Below are positions 1 through 5,748 of a stretch of DNA of 6,080 nucleotides, one piece after another. Below the pieces are notes generated by a model. It was not told the DNA's origin. It ran no database searches and worked only from the letters and a program-made list of their open reading frames with translations. The stretch's first letter is position 1; the number at the start of each line of letters is the position of its first letter. The DNA comes from Candidatus Melainabacteria bacterium (GTDB taxonomy: Bacteria; Cyanobacteriota; Vampirovibrionia; Vampirovibrionales; JAJTHC01), in the NCBI GenBank assembly GCA_026389055.1, contig JAPLIO010000010.1, positions 1 to 6,080 on the forward strand. Reading direction: 5' to 3'. The translations under genes were made by a program, and so were the position numbers.

Positions 1-253
1 TCCAAAGCCAATAACCACCTGCAATAATAAGCACACCCGCCACAATAAACGGAAACAACGAAAAAGAAGGAGGGCGTTGCTCACCCCGCCGACCCGCTGG
101 CTGACGATGAGACTGCCCAAACGGTGTTTTGGGCGACTGCCGAAACGGGTTAGATAAAAACAATCCGCCCAAAAACCCAAAGGGGGAAGAAGCACTTCCG
201 TTAGAGCGTCTGGATTGGGCATTTGGTGGGGTTTGTAATCTCATCATCATCAT
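1..253 (-). CDS. Unidentified membrane protein, N-terminal part (cut by window edge)
   Basis: An open frame of 84 codons runs off the left edge of the window, so only the N-terminus is seen. It opens with four tandem ATG codons (253-242). AAGGA at 268-264 lies 10 nt upstream of the first ATG, and a shift to a later ATG would lengthen this spacing. Residues 5-62 are polar, rich in Ser, Pro, Gly, Arg and Gln, with FGFLGGLFLSNPFRQSP in the middle; this looks like a disordered, basic cytoplasmic segment. Residues from about 65 onward (SLFPFIVAGVLIIAGGYWLW) form a hydrophobic span that is very likely a membrane helix. By the positive-inside rule the N-terminus should be cytoplasmic. It lies 72 nt after dnaJ with no convincing terminator between, so it is probably in the grpE-dnaJ transcript. 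I do not recognise the family; the coding call rests on the open frame, the ribosome binding site and the TM pattern. Confidence 0.68.
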   Translation of the reverse strand, partial: MMMMRLQTPPNAQSRRSNGSASSPFGFLGGLFLSNPFRQSPKTPFGQSHRQPAGRRGEQRPPSFSLFPFIVAGVLIIAGGYWLW

Positions 254-325
254 CTGGATAATATCCTTCTTCGTGTATTGAAGTAGTTCGTTAGTTGCTA
301 GGCGGTTGATTGCTTTAAAACAAGC

Positions 326-1465
326 CTAATGCCCTAACAACGATTCTTTTAATTTAGCGAAAAACCCACTAGGATGAGGGGCTTCTTCACCTGATTTAGT
401 CGTTTCAGCTTTGGGCTTTTTGGCAATCCGTTCTTGTTCCAATTGGCGTAATTGTTGCAACAAGTCTCGTTCAGCAGAAGAAAGCTTTTGCGGAATTTGA
501 ACCTCTAACTGTAAGCGGAAATCGCCACGGCGTTGGGGTTGGTTAATTTGCGGAATGCCTTCACCACGCAACGTAATAACCGTACCATTAGCAGAACCTG
601 CGGGGATTTTAACGGTTTGAACGCCCTTTAGTAGCGGAATTTCAACCGTATCGCCCAAGGCTAACTGGCTAAAACTAACAGGGATTTTAGAAAGCACATC
701 GTAGCCATCACGCACAAAATGAGGGTCTATGGCAACGTTAAGCACCACATATAAATCGCCATTGGGGCCATTTTTCCAGCCTGCATCGCCTTCGTTGGAA
801 ACCCGCAGGCGGGTGCCAGAATCTACCCCAGCAGGAATGGTTAATTCCAAGGGTTTGGTTTGTTCTTTACGCCCTTCGCCGTGGCAATCGGTACAAGGGT
901 GGGGTATTACTTGCCCTGTACCATTACAGTGGGGGCAAGTAACCACTTGGGTAAATTGCCCAAACATGGTTTGAGCCGTTTGCCGAACTTGCCCATGCCC
1001 ATTACAGTGCGAACAACTTTCCGCCTTCGTGCCAGGGGCTACACCACTACCATGGCAGGTGGTACAAGTATCTAACCGACGAACTTCCAGTGTTTTTTCG
1101 CAGCCAAAAGCTGCTTCCATAAAGGAAAGCTTCAACGAAACGCGTAAATCGCTACCACGGGCTGGGCTATTAGCAGAACCTCGCCCACCGCCACTGGCAG
1201 AACCAGCACCCCCCCCCATGCCTGAAGACCCTTGTAAGCCTTCATGCCCGTAGGTATCGTAAGTACGACGTTTGGTTTCATCGCTTAAAACGGCGTAGGC
1301 TTCGCCCAATTCTTTAAATTGAGATTCCGCCGTGGGGCTTTTGTTGGTATCTGGGTGTAGTTCTTTGGCTTTTTGACGAAAGGCTTTTTTAATCGCCGTC
1401 GCATCGGCAGATTTTGAAACGCCTAAAACTTCGTAATAATCTCTTTGTTGTTGTTGCTGGCTCAT
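326..1465 (-). CDS. dnaJ: DnaJ (Hsp40) type I co-chaperone
   Basis: The 379-residue product is of normal length for type I DnaJ. It delivers unfolded clients to DnaK and stimulates DnaK ATP hydrolysis in the cytoplasm. The J-domain spans residues 9-73 with the HPD motif at 37-39. A short Gly/Ser linker (about 74-104) replaces the usual Gly/Phe region and contains no Phe. Four CxxCxGxG zinc repeats start at C134, C151, C177 and C191, so both zinc centres are complete. The C-terminal client-binding beta domains run from about 205 to 325, followed by a charged coiled segment and a tail ending near residues 368-379 (FFAKLKESLLGH). The start is fixed by the J-domain, after a poly-Gln tract (residues 3-7). 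No good ribosome binding site is close: AGGGA lies about 15 nt upstream of the ATG. It follows grpE by 49 nt, and dnaK is not adjacent. A run of nine G (1209-1217) sits inside the linker. The identification is certain. Confidence 0.97.
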   Translation of the reverse strand: MSQQQQQRDYYEVLGVSKSADATAIKKAFRQKAKELHPDTNKSPTAESQFKELGEAYAVLSDETKRRTYDTYGHEGLQGSSGMGGGAGSASGGGRGSANSPARGSDLRVSLKLSFMEAAFGCEKTLEVRRLDTCTTCHGSGVAPGTKAESCSHCNGHGQVRQTAQTMFGQFTQVVTCPHCNGTGQVIPHPCTDCHGEGRKEQTKPLELTIPAGVDSGTRLRVSNEGDAGWKNGPNGDLYVVLNVAIDPHFVRDGYDVLSKIPVSFSQLALGDTVEIPLLKGVQTVKIPAGSANGTVITLRGEGIPQINQPQRRGDFRLQLEVQIPQKLSSAERDLLQQLRQLEQERIAKKPKAETTKSGEEAPHPSGFFAKLKESLLGH

Positions 1466-1514
1466 AATCGTAAAAAAACGTCCCTAGGTCTTAAAATCTA
1501 AACAAAAAAGCCTC

Positions 1515-2049
1515 TTATTCAGGCGAAGTGGCAACAATAACTTGTGCCACACGGATAATTTTATCGTGCAGTTGATAGCCCGCTAATTGTTCCGCAATGA
1601 TTGAATTTTCAGGAGCAGAAGGCATGGCTAACTGGCTAACCGCTTCATGAATAGCGGGGTCAAACGGTTTCCCAACAGTTTCCATCCGCTTAACGCCCAA
1701 CGCTTCCAACGCCTGTTTCAATTGCTGGTGCATCATCAATATGCCTTGATATAGCACCTTGGGTTCAGAGGCTTCACTCAGCGATTGTTTGGCTCTATCT
1801 AAATTATCCAACACGGGCAACAAATCAGAAACAAAGTTGTTCCAGTTCATTCATACGCCGTTTACGGAAATTGTCAAAATCCGCCGCTAAACGCAAATGC
1901 TGATTTTGCAATTGATTATAAGCTTCCACCTGCACCGCTAGGGCTTCTTCAGGGGTTGAAGTAGACACTTCTTCGGTCGCTACTTCTTGTGGGGCAACCG
2001 TTTCAACCGCTTGTTCTTCGGTTTGTTCAGCAGGGTTGGTTGTTGTCAT
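1515..2049 (-). pseudogene. grpE: grpE, split by a frameshift with a short internal deletion
   Basis: GrpE is the dimeric nucleotide-exchange factor of DnaK. The gene starts at ATG 2049, with AAAGGA about 9 nt upstream. The first frame gives 74 residues (2049-1825): an acidic disordered N-terminus, then the start of the long helix with LRLAADFDNFRKRR. It then stops at TGA 1827-1825. The second frame (1850-1515, 111 residues) carries the rest of the helix, the four-helix-bundle start SDLLPVLDNLDRA and the beta-wing domain with the GrpE signature (FDPAIHEAV ... AGYQLHDKIIRVAQVIV). The frames overlap by 26 nt. From the Phe of FRKR to the Asp of DLLPV there are 43 nt, whereas families such as E. 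coli GrpE, as I recall them, have 22 codons (66 nt). The 23-nt deficit also accounts for the frame change. It may be a real mutation, an assembly error, or two polypeptides; the second frame could yield a head domain from its own ATG, but no ribosome binding site precedes it. Confidence 0.85.
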
Positions 2050-2135
2050 TATAGTATTTTCCTTTATGATGAATGATTGGTTAGTGGGTGGGCTGGTGCA
2101 ATGGTAAACCAATATCCCCAGTTTAAAACTTTACT

Positions 2136-2164
2136 ATAATACCCAAAAAACACGAAGCAAACAA
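2136..2164 (-). promoter_or_regulatory. Sigma70-type promoter for grpE-dnaJ
   Basis: On the minus strand, TTGTTT (2164-2159) and TATTAT (2141-2136) are separated by exactly 17 nt. Transcription would start near 2129 and leave a leader of about 80 nt before the grpE ATG at 2049. No CIRCE-type inverted repeat (the HrcA operator usual before heat-shock genes) and no obvious sigma32-like element were found in 2050-2214. The assignment rests on hexamer match, spacing and placement only. Confidence 0.6.
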
Positions 2165-2190
2165 GGCTAAAACACGGACAAGTTTAAAAC

Positions 2191-2220
2191 GTTTAGACAT
2201 CTTTAAGAATCTGTCTAAAC
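2191..2220 (-). terminator. Hairpin overlapping the acetyltransferase stop, possible terminator
   Basis: GTTTAGACA (2191-2199) and TGTCTAAAC (2212-2220) form a perfect 9-bp inverted repeat around a 12-nt centre that contains a second small TCTT/AAGA stem. The arm on the gene side overlaps the TAG stop of the acetyltransferase. On the minus strand the stem is followed by GTTTTAAACTT, a weak U-tract, so termination may be partial. The stem is AT-rich. It sits between the acetyltransferase end and the grpE promoter, where a terminator is expected. Confidence 0.5.
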
Positions 2221-2889
2221 TGCAGGGGTAGGATTGTCTTCAGTAGAGGGAGGCTCTAACGAACGAATCACTTTAGCAGGGATACCTACCGCAAAACTGT
2301 GTGGCGGAATGTTTTTAGTAACAACACTACCAGCCCCAACTACAGAGCCTGTCCCGATAGTAACGCCGCCTAATACCAGCACATTACAGCCTAACCAAAC
2401 AAAATCTTCAATAAAAATAGGGGGTTGCGTTACATTAGGGCGGAGCGTTTTAAAATTAGAAATTAACTGATGGGAACTATTGACAAACTTGGTGCCATGC
2501 CCTATGTTGACATAATTACCAATGGTTACTAAATTGGGGGCATCGAAATAAACATTTCGGTTGATGCTAACGCTTTTACCAATTTTTACAGGGGCTTCTA
2601 ACGAATGAATGTAAACCCCCTGCCGAATAATACAATCTGGCCCAATTTTAAACCCTGCTAGGCGTAATAAAAACCCCCGCATTCTGTTGGCAACACTGCC
2701 ATACCCTAATAAATCAACGAATTTAAAAACCCAGAAGGCATAAATGGCATGCAATTCAGAAACAAAAACTTTGCCAATTTTTAATAAAACCATCGGTAAC
2801 TCACTGTTTGTTAATGTAGATAATAAACCTTCTCTTAATAGTAGCAACAATAAAATAATAGTCAAATAAGACGCCTTAAATTTTAGCAC
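2215..2889 (-). CDS. Hexapeptide-repeat (LbH) O-acetyltransferase
   Basis: The 224-residue product has a hydrophobic N-terminus (residues 8-18, TIILLLLLL core) and a less hydrophobic second segment (about 45-62). From residue 82 comes a left-handed beta-helix of hexapeptide turns (IGPDCI, VKIGKSVSI, VTIGNYVNIG). The likely catalytic His is H140, in a loop between coils (VNSSH). The C-terminal block WLGCNVLVLGGVTIGTGSVV...GIPAKVI is typical of the maltose/galactoside and polysaccharide O-acetyltransferases (NodL/WcaF/Vat-like), which transfer acetyl from acetyl-CoA to a sugar hydroxyl. The substrate cannot be told. The start is GTG at 2889 with AAAGG only 4 nt upstream; Met33 is a poorer alternative without a visible ribosome binding site and would lose the hydrophobic segment. 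It stands alone between a MITE-like element and a hairpin terminator. An envelope-polysaccharide role is inferred from the fold and the nearby lpx genes. Confidence 0.85.
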   Translation of the reverse strand: MLKFKASYLTIILLLLLLREGLLSTLTNSELPMVLLKIGKVFVSELHAIYAFWVFKFVDLLGYGSVANRMRGFLLRLAGFKIGPDCIIRQGVYIHSLEAPVKIGKSVSINRNVYFDAPNLVTIGNYVNIGHGTKFVNSSHQLISNFKTLRPNVTQPPIFIEDFVWLGCNVLVLGGVTIGTGSVVGAGSVVTKNIPPHSFAVGIPAKVIRSLEPPSTEDNPTPAV

Positions 2890-2936
2890 CTGACCTTTTT
2901 TTATTTTTCAAAATACGGAAGATTATCGCTTCGGGC

Positions 2937-2972
2937 TAGGGTGGATGCGTAAGGGGCAGTTCGCCACCCCCT
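2937..2972 (-). promoter_or_regulatory. Two mutually exclusive hairpins in the acetyltransferase leader
   Basis: Within about 50-80 nt of the GTG start, two stems compete for the same G-rich strand. AAGGGG/CCCCTT (2951-2956 with 2967-2972) excludes GGGTGG/CCACCC (2939-2944 with 2964-2969). This could be a switching leader, or merely a leftover palindromic repeat beside the neighbouring MITE-like element. No named riboswitch is recognised, and no convincing promoter is seen for this gene. Confidence 0.3.
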
Positions 2973-3137
2973 TAATACCAATTCAAAGTTTAAATAGCGT
3001 ATCTGGGTTTGCATCATGGGCGGGACACCACGGGGGGATGTCCCCTACAGTAATCTGATAATTCTCCCTTCGTAGGGGATGCCCCCGTGGCATCCCGAAT
3101 CATGATTTTACGCTATTTAATGATTGAATTGGTATTA
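2973..3137. mobile_element. MITE-like 165-bp palindromic element
   Basis: The ends form 29-nt terminal inverted repeats matching at 25 positions: TAATACCAATTCAA at 2973-2986 and its complement TTGAATTGGTATTA at 3124-3137, with TAAATAGCGTA/TACGCTATTTA inside. The repeat continues through the interior (3021-3048 against 3072-3097, core CCACGGGGG), so the whole element folds as one long imperfect hairpin; the halves can also form their own stems (GGGATGCC/GGCATCCC). TA at each end fits a TA target duplication, as in MITEs moved by IS630/Tc1-mariner-type transposases. No coding capacity. It lies just past the lpxDC terminator. Confidence 0.75.
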
Positions 3138-3167
3138 TCTCAAGTTTTTATTTGCTGTTTCAGAGCG

Positions 3168-3216
3168 AAAAGAAAAAAAGAATGAGAAAGCGTCTTCTTC
3201 CAATGAACACTTTCTC
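3168..3216 (-). terminator. Intrinsic terminator of the lpxD-lpxC transcript
   Basis: On the minus strand, GAGAAAGTG (3216-3208) pairs with CGCTTTCTC (3192-3184), 9 bp including one G-U pair. The 15-nt loop holds a small TTC/GAA stem. ATTCTTTTTTTCTTTT follows immediately. It lies about 160 nt past the lpxC stop, so the transcript has a long structured 3' untranslated region. Confidence 0.75.
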
Positions 3217-3242
3217 AAAAAGGTGCCGACCGTTGCATCCTC

Positions 3243-3304
3243 AAAAACTGAATGGTGAAGGCTGTTAGTATTAACAGACGATGTATCATCAGGAAGCAGT
3301 TTTT
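3243..3304 (-). other. Multi-hairpin structure in the lpxC 3' UTR
   Basis: An outer perfect 8-bp stem AAAAACTG (3243-3250) / CAGTTTTT (3297-3304) encloses two inner hairpins: CTGTTA/TAACAG (3262-3267, 3272-3277; loop 4 nt) and a weak GATG/CATC (3280-3283, 3287-3290). Together they draw a three-way junction. It lies between the conserved 3' box and the terminator. No known RNA family is recognised. Confidence 0.4.
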
Positions 3305-3307
3305 GTG

Positions 3308-3374
3308 GGCGGCTTGTGTATCGCTCACATGGTAATAAAAACAAACAAGCACAACTAATTGCCTGTTTTTATAA
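3308..3374 (-). repeat. Dispersed 3' box, copy A (after lpxC)
   Basis: This stretch begins 3 nt past the lpxC stop. Reading the minus strand, the 18-mer TTATAAAAACAGGCAATT (3374-3357) is identical to that of copy B at 6008-5991. Further shared blocks follow at nearly the same spacing: TTGTTTTTATTA, then CATG.GAG and a CCGCC end. In RNA, AAAAACAGGCAA can pair with TTGTTTGTTTTT over 12 bp, with two G-U pairs. The high similarity outside any gene marks a repeat family of this genome. Confidence 0.65.
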
Positions 3375-3376
3375 AG

Positions 3377-4237
3377 TTAATTTAAGATTAATTGTTGTTT
3401 CAATTGGTTGGCAAACGCCACGTGTGCCGTATGCCCTGCATTGATAGCCACAATTGCCATCTGAAGCGAATCTGCAGGTAGCCCACACAGATGAAAATCC
3501 CCAATTAAATCTAACATTTTATGATAAAACGGCTCTTTGGGAAATTTCAAAGCCCGAGTATACCCCACCCCATCCGCACATAAGCCCAACGTATTTTCCA
3601 ACGTTACACCCAATGCCATACCCTTGGCTTGCAAAACAGGCAATTCATCCACCAGCCCAAACGTTTGTGCCGAAAGCAACTGACTAACAGAAACCACGGC
3701 ATCCTGCCTACCGTGCCATGTTGCCCAATCACCCCTAAACCCCTGATGCGGATAATCCAACGTATAGGTGATTGAAAACTGCTCTGCAGGGTAAGCAATC
3801 AGTGCCGTTTTCAGGGTGGACCCCTTCAAAAAAACAGGTTTATCTAGGGTGTAAATAGGCTGTTTTACCTTGATAGTAGGCGTTCCCCACTGGGAAATCA
3901 TCGCTTCAAACCACGGCAGGGCAGACCCATCTAACAAAGGTAATTCCTTCACTTTTTCACCAATGAGGGTTACGGTTACATCATAAAAACCACTCATAGA
4001 AACCGCCGCCAAGAAATGTTCCACAATGGAAAGGACTTGCTTGGTTTCAGGGTGCATGAGGGTTACGCCCCGTTGCGTATCCACAATAAACTCAGTACTA
4101 GCAGGTAAAATAGCCCCAGTTGAAGCCCACACAAATTGAATGCCTTGCCCTTGAGGTGCTTGTGCCAACTGCACCGTTATAGGTTGCCCAGAAATCAACC
4201 CCACCCCCGAAAGCTCAATTATTGCGGATTGTGGCAT
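3377..4237 (-). CDS. lpxC: LpxC, UDP-3-O-acyl-N-acetylglucosamine deacetylase
   Basis: LpxC is the zinc amidase that removes the acetyl group from UDP-3-O-acyl-GlcNAc, the committed step of lipid A synthesis, in the cytoplasm. The 286-residue product covers the full family length. The start block IELSGVGLISGQPITV matches the family N-terminus. IVEHFLAA gives E73 and zinc ligand H74. LPLLDGSA (99-106) is the conserved loop. HKMLDLIGD gives zinc ligands H239 and D243, plus K240 and D247. AGHTAH gives the catalytic H269, the counterpart of E. coli H265. All key residues are present, so it should be active. ATG 4237 directly follows the lpxD TAA (TAAATG), with AGGA 10 nt upstream, so translation is probably coupled. 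The usual followers fabZ and lpxA are absent; a structured 3' region and terminator come next. Confidence 0.96.
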   Translation of the reverse strand: MPQSAIIELSGVGLISGQPITVQLAQAPQGQGIQFVWASTGAILPASTEFIVDTQRGVTLMHPETKQVLSIVEHFLAAVSMSGFYDVTVTLIGEKVKELPLLDGSALPWFEAMISQWGTPTIKVKQPIYTLDKPVFLKGSTLKTALIAYPAEQFSITYTLDYPHQGFRGDWATWHGRQDAVVSVSQLLSAQTFGLVDELPVLQAKGMALGVTLENTLGLCADGVGYTRALKFPKEPFYHKMLDLIGDFHLCGLPADSLQMAIVAINAGHTAHVAFANQLKQQLILN

Positions 4238-5461
4238 TTAGGCATCATCCTGCTGGGTAGCTTCTGCGGATGAAAACGTGTTAAACAACGCTTCAAATTG
4301 ACTGGCTTTTTCCTTCATAACCACCAATTCTTTTTGCAAAGCCTTAAAGGCTTTCGTCATTTCCTTCAACTTGCCAATATGTAAAATTTGTTCCATAAAT
4401 TGACGGCTAGGCATAGCAGGCATACCCACCACCACTTGGCTAGGTTCTACATCTCTCATCACCGCTGAACGAGCCATAATAATGGCGTTATCACCCACAG
4501 TCAGATGGTCTGCTAAGCCCGCTTGCCCAGCAATTACAACCCCGTTACCAATATGACAACTACCGGCCAATCCCACTTGAGAAACAATTAAGCAGTTTTG
4601 CCCTATACGGTTATTATGCCCAATCATCACCAAGTTATCAATTTTTGTGCCTTTGCCAATACGGGTTTCCGCCAGCGTGCCACGGTCTATCGTGGTGCAA
4701 GCCCCCACTTCCACATCATCTTCCAACACCACCCAACCCACGGAATTAATCCGAATAATCTCAGTTACATCGCTAACGGGCTTGGTTTCGTCGGTTGATT
4801 TTTCGTGCTTGGCAGTTTCGGGGGTTACATAGCTAAACCCATCGGCACCAATCACGGCGTTGGGTTGAATAATCACTCGATTACCCAACTGAGAATAATC
4901 GCCAATAAAAACGCCCTTGTGCAGTAGGCAGTTTTCACCTATGGTTACATTCGCCCCAACCAATACATGCGGATGCAAAATACTGCCCGCCCCGATCATA
5001 CTATTAGCCCCCACAACAACATACGCCCCGATGGTAACATTTTCGCCAATCGTCGCCGAAGCATCTACTTGAGCGGTAGGATGAATACCCGTGGTGATGA
5101 AAGCGGGCTTTTCAAAAAGGCTGAGGACATGGGCTAACCCCACTTTACCTCGCTTGACGACTAAAAAACCCAACTCGGGATTGTTTAGCAGGGCTTCAGG
5201 AATGGCTAAGCTTTCTTCTAACAAGCCCACTTTGGCAATGCCTGCTTGAAAAGCTGCAAAGGCAGATTCTGTGGCTACATAAATCATTTCTGTGGCAGAT
5301 TGTGCAAACCGAGGATGTACCAACGCCGTAACAGGCAACAAGGCATTGCCAACCACTTTCGCATCAGGAATGAGGGTTGCCAGTTGCTCAAGGGTATAAC
5401 GGGTTTTAGCTGGTTGCACAGGGGCAGGTTTTAATGGGGTGGCAGTGGTAGGCATCATCAT
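4238..5461 (-). CDS. lpxD: LpxD, UDP-3-O-acylglucosamine N-acyltransferase
   Basis: LpxD adds the N-linked 3-hydroxyacyl chain from acyl-ACP to the product of LpxC, in the cytoplasm. The 407 residues are longer than the usual 330-350. An N-terminal uridine-binding domain (about 21-122, YTLEQLATLI... AHVLSLF) precedes a left-handed beta-helix of hexapeptide repeats (126-350). The catalytic His is H282 in IDNLVMIGHNNRIG, and ACTTIDRGTL (254-263) is a family hallmark. There are two oddities: a charged insert of about 20 residues (213-234, between GFSYV and IIRIN), and a long C-terminal tail (355-407) with a likely amphipathic or coiled helix and an acidic end. Three tandem ATG codons (5461-5453) offer equivalent starts; the upstream ribosome binding site is weak (AAGAGA, about 11 nt away). 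It is joined directly to lpxC. No strong promoter is evident in 5462-5550. Confidence 0.95.
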   Translation of the reverse strand: MMMPTTATPLKPAPVQPAKTRYTLEQLATLIPDAKVVGNALLPVTALVHPRFAQSATEMIYVATESAFAAFQAGIAKVGLLEESLAIPEALLNNPELGFLVVKRGKVGLAHVLSLFEKPAFITTGIHPTAQVDASATIGENVTIGAYVVVGANSMIGAGSILHPHVLVGANVTIGENCLLHKGVFIGDYSQLGNRVIIQPNAVIGADGFSYVTPETAKHEKSTDETKPVSDVTEIIRINSVGWVVLEDDVEVGACTTIDRGTLAETRIGKGTKIDNLVMIGHNNRIGQNCLIVSQVGLAGSCHIGNGVVIAGQAGLADHLTVGDNAIIMARSAVMRDVEPSQVVVGMPAMPSRQFMEQILHIGKLKEMTKAFKALQKELVVMKEKASQFEALFNTFSSAEATQQDDA

Positions 5462-5591
5462 ATTTTAGGTGGTCTCTTCATACTTAAAGTGCGGATATTC
5501 ACCTATTAGTGTATGCCAAACAGCATTGCAATGAAAGCGAAGCCTTAAAGGAAACTCTGAAAAAGCCTCCATAAGGCGTGCTAACCCCGAG

Positions 5592-5620
5592 GCGGGAGTG
5601 ATTGCAGGGCAATCAATGTT
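5592..5620 (+). repeat. Palindromic repeat unit 1
   Basis: GCGGGAGTGATTGCAGGGCAATCAATGTT has the core stem GATTGC/GCAATC around AGG (5600-5614), preceded by a weak GC-rich stem (CCC..GGG). It is one of three related units. Confidence 0.55.
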
Positions 5621-5640
5621 ACTGCAGTATTTTCTGCTTA

Positions 5641-5670
5641 CGCAGAATGATTGCAGAGCAATCAACATTC
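5641..5670 (+). repeat. Palindromic repeat unit 2
   Basis: The core is GATTGC/GCAATC around AGA (5649-5663). A 6-bp hairpin TTCTGC/GCAGAA with a 4-nt loop (5632-5647) precedes it. The trailing ATCAACATTC matches units 1 and 3. Confidence 0.55.
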
Positions 5671-5719
5671 GGTTATTTAGTTAGGCTAAACGCCCGTCAT
5701 TGCGTTCATGCCGCCAGAA

Positions 5720-5748
5720 GCGGAGTGATTCCAGAGGAATCAACGTGC
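5720..5748 (+). repeat. Palindromic repeat unit 3
   Basis: The core is GATTCC/GGAATC around AGA (5727-5741). Relative to units 1 and 2 the inner pair is swapped on both sides (G-C to C-G), a compensatory change. CCGC/GCGG forms a stem just before it. Confidence 0.55.

Noticed and set aside
729..1253. Plus-strand open frames across dnaJ
   Set aside because: Shadows of the dnaJ coding frame; no motifs, no start signals.
1825..1850. Programmed +1 frameshift in grpE (CTT-TGT, resembling the prfB CUU slip)
   Set aside because: No stop codon directly after the slip codon and no upstream Shine-Dalgarno stimulator; a shift would still leave the helix about eight residues short.
2050..2112. Extended grpE start at 2112
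   Set aside because: It would add 21 residues unlike GrpE with no ribosome binding site, whereas ATG 2049 has AAAGGA at proper spacing.
2050..2214. CIRCE or HrcA operator before grpE
   Set aside because: No TTAGCACTC/GAGTGCTAA-type pair; the only clear inverted repeat (2191-2220) is of another sequence and lies upstream of the promoter.
3135..3344. 69-residue minus-strand open frame after lpxC
   Set aside because: It needs a TTG start inside the hairpin repeat, runs through the terminator and the MITE end, has no ribosome binding site, and looks like no protein; its similarity to the frame at 5778-5987 comes from the shared DNA box.
5465..5668. 67-residue minus-strand open frame just before lpxD
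   Set aside because: It spans palindromic units 1 and 2, with no ribosome binding site and no protein-like pattern.
5592..5748. CRISPR array
   Set aside because: Only three imperfect units with unequal distances (core starts 49 and 78 nt apart), each palindromic; no regular spacers or cas genes.
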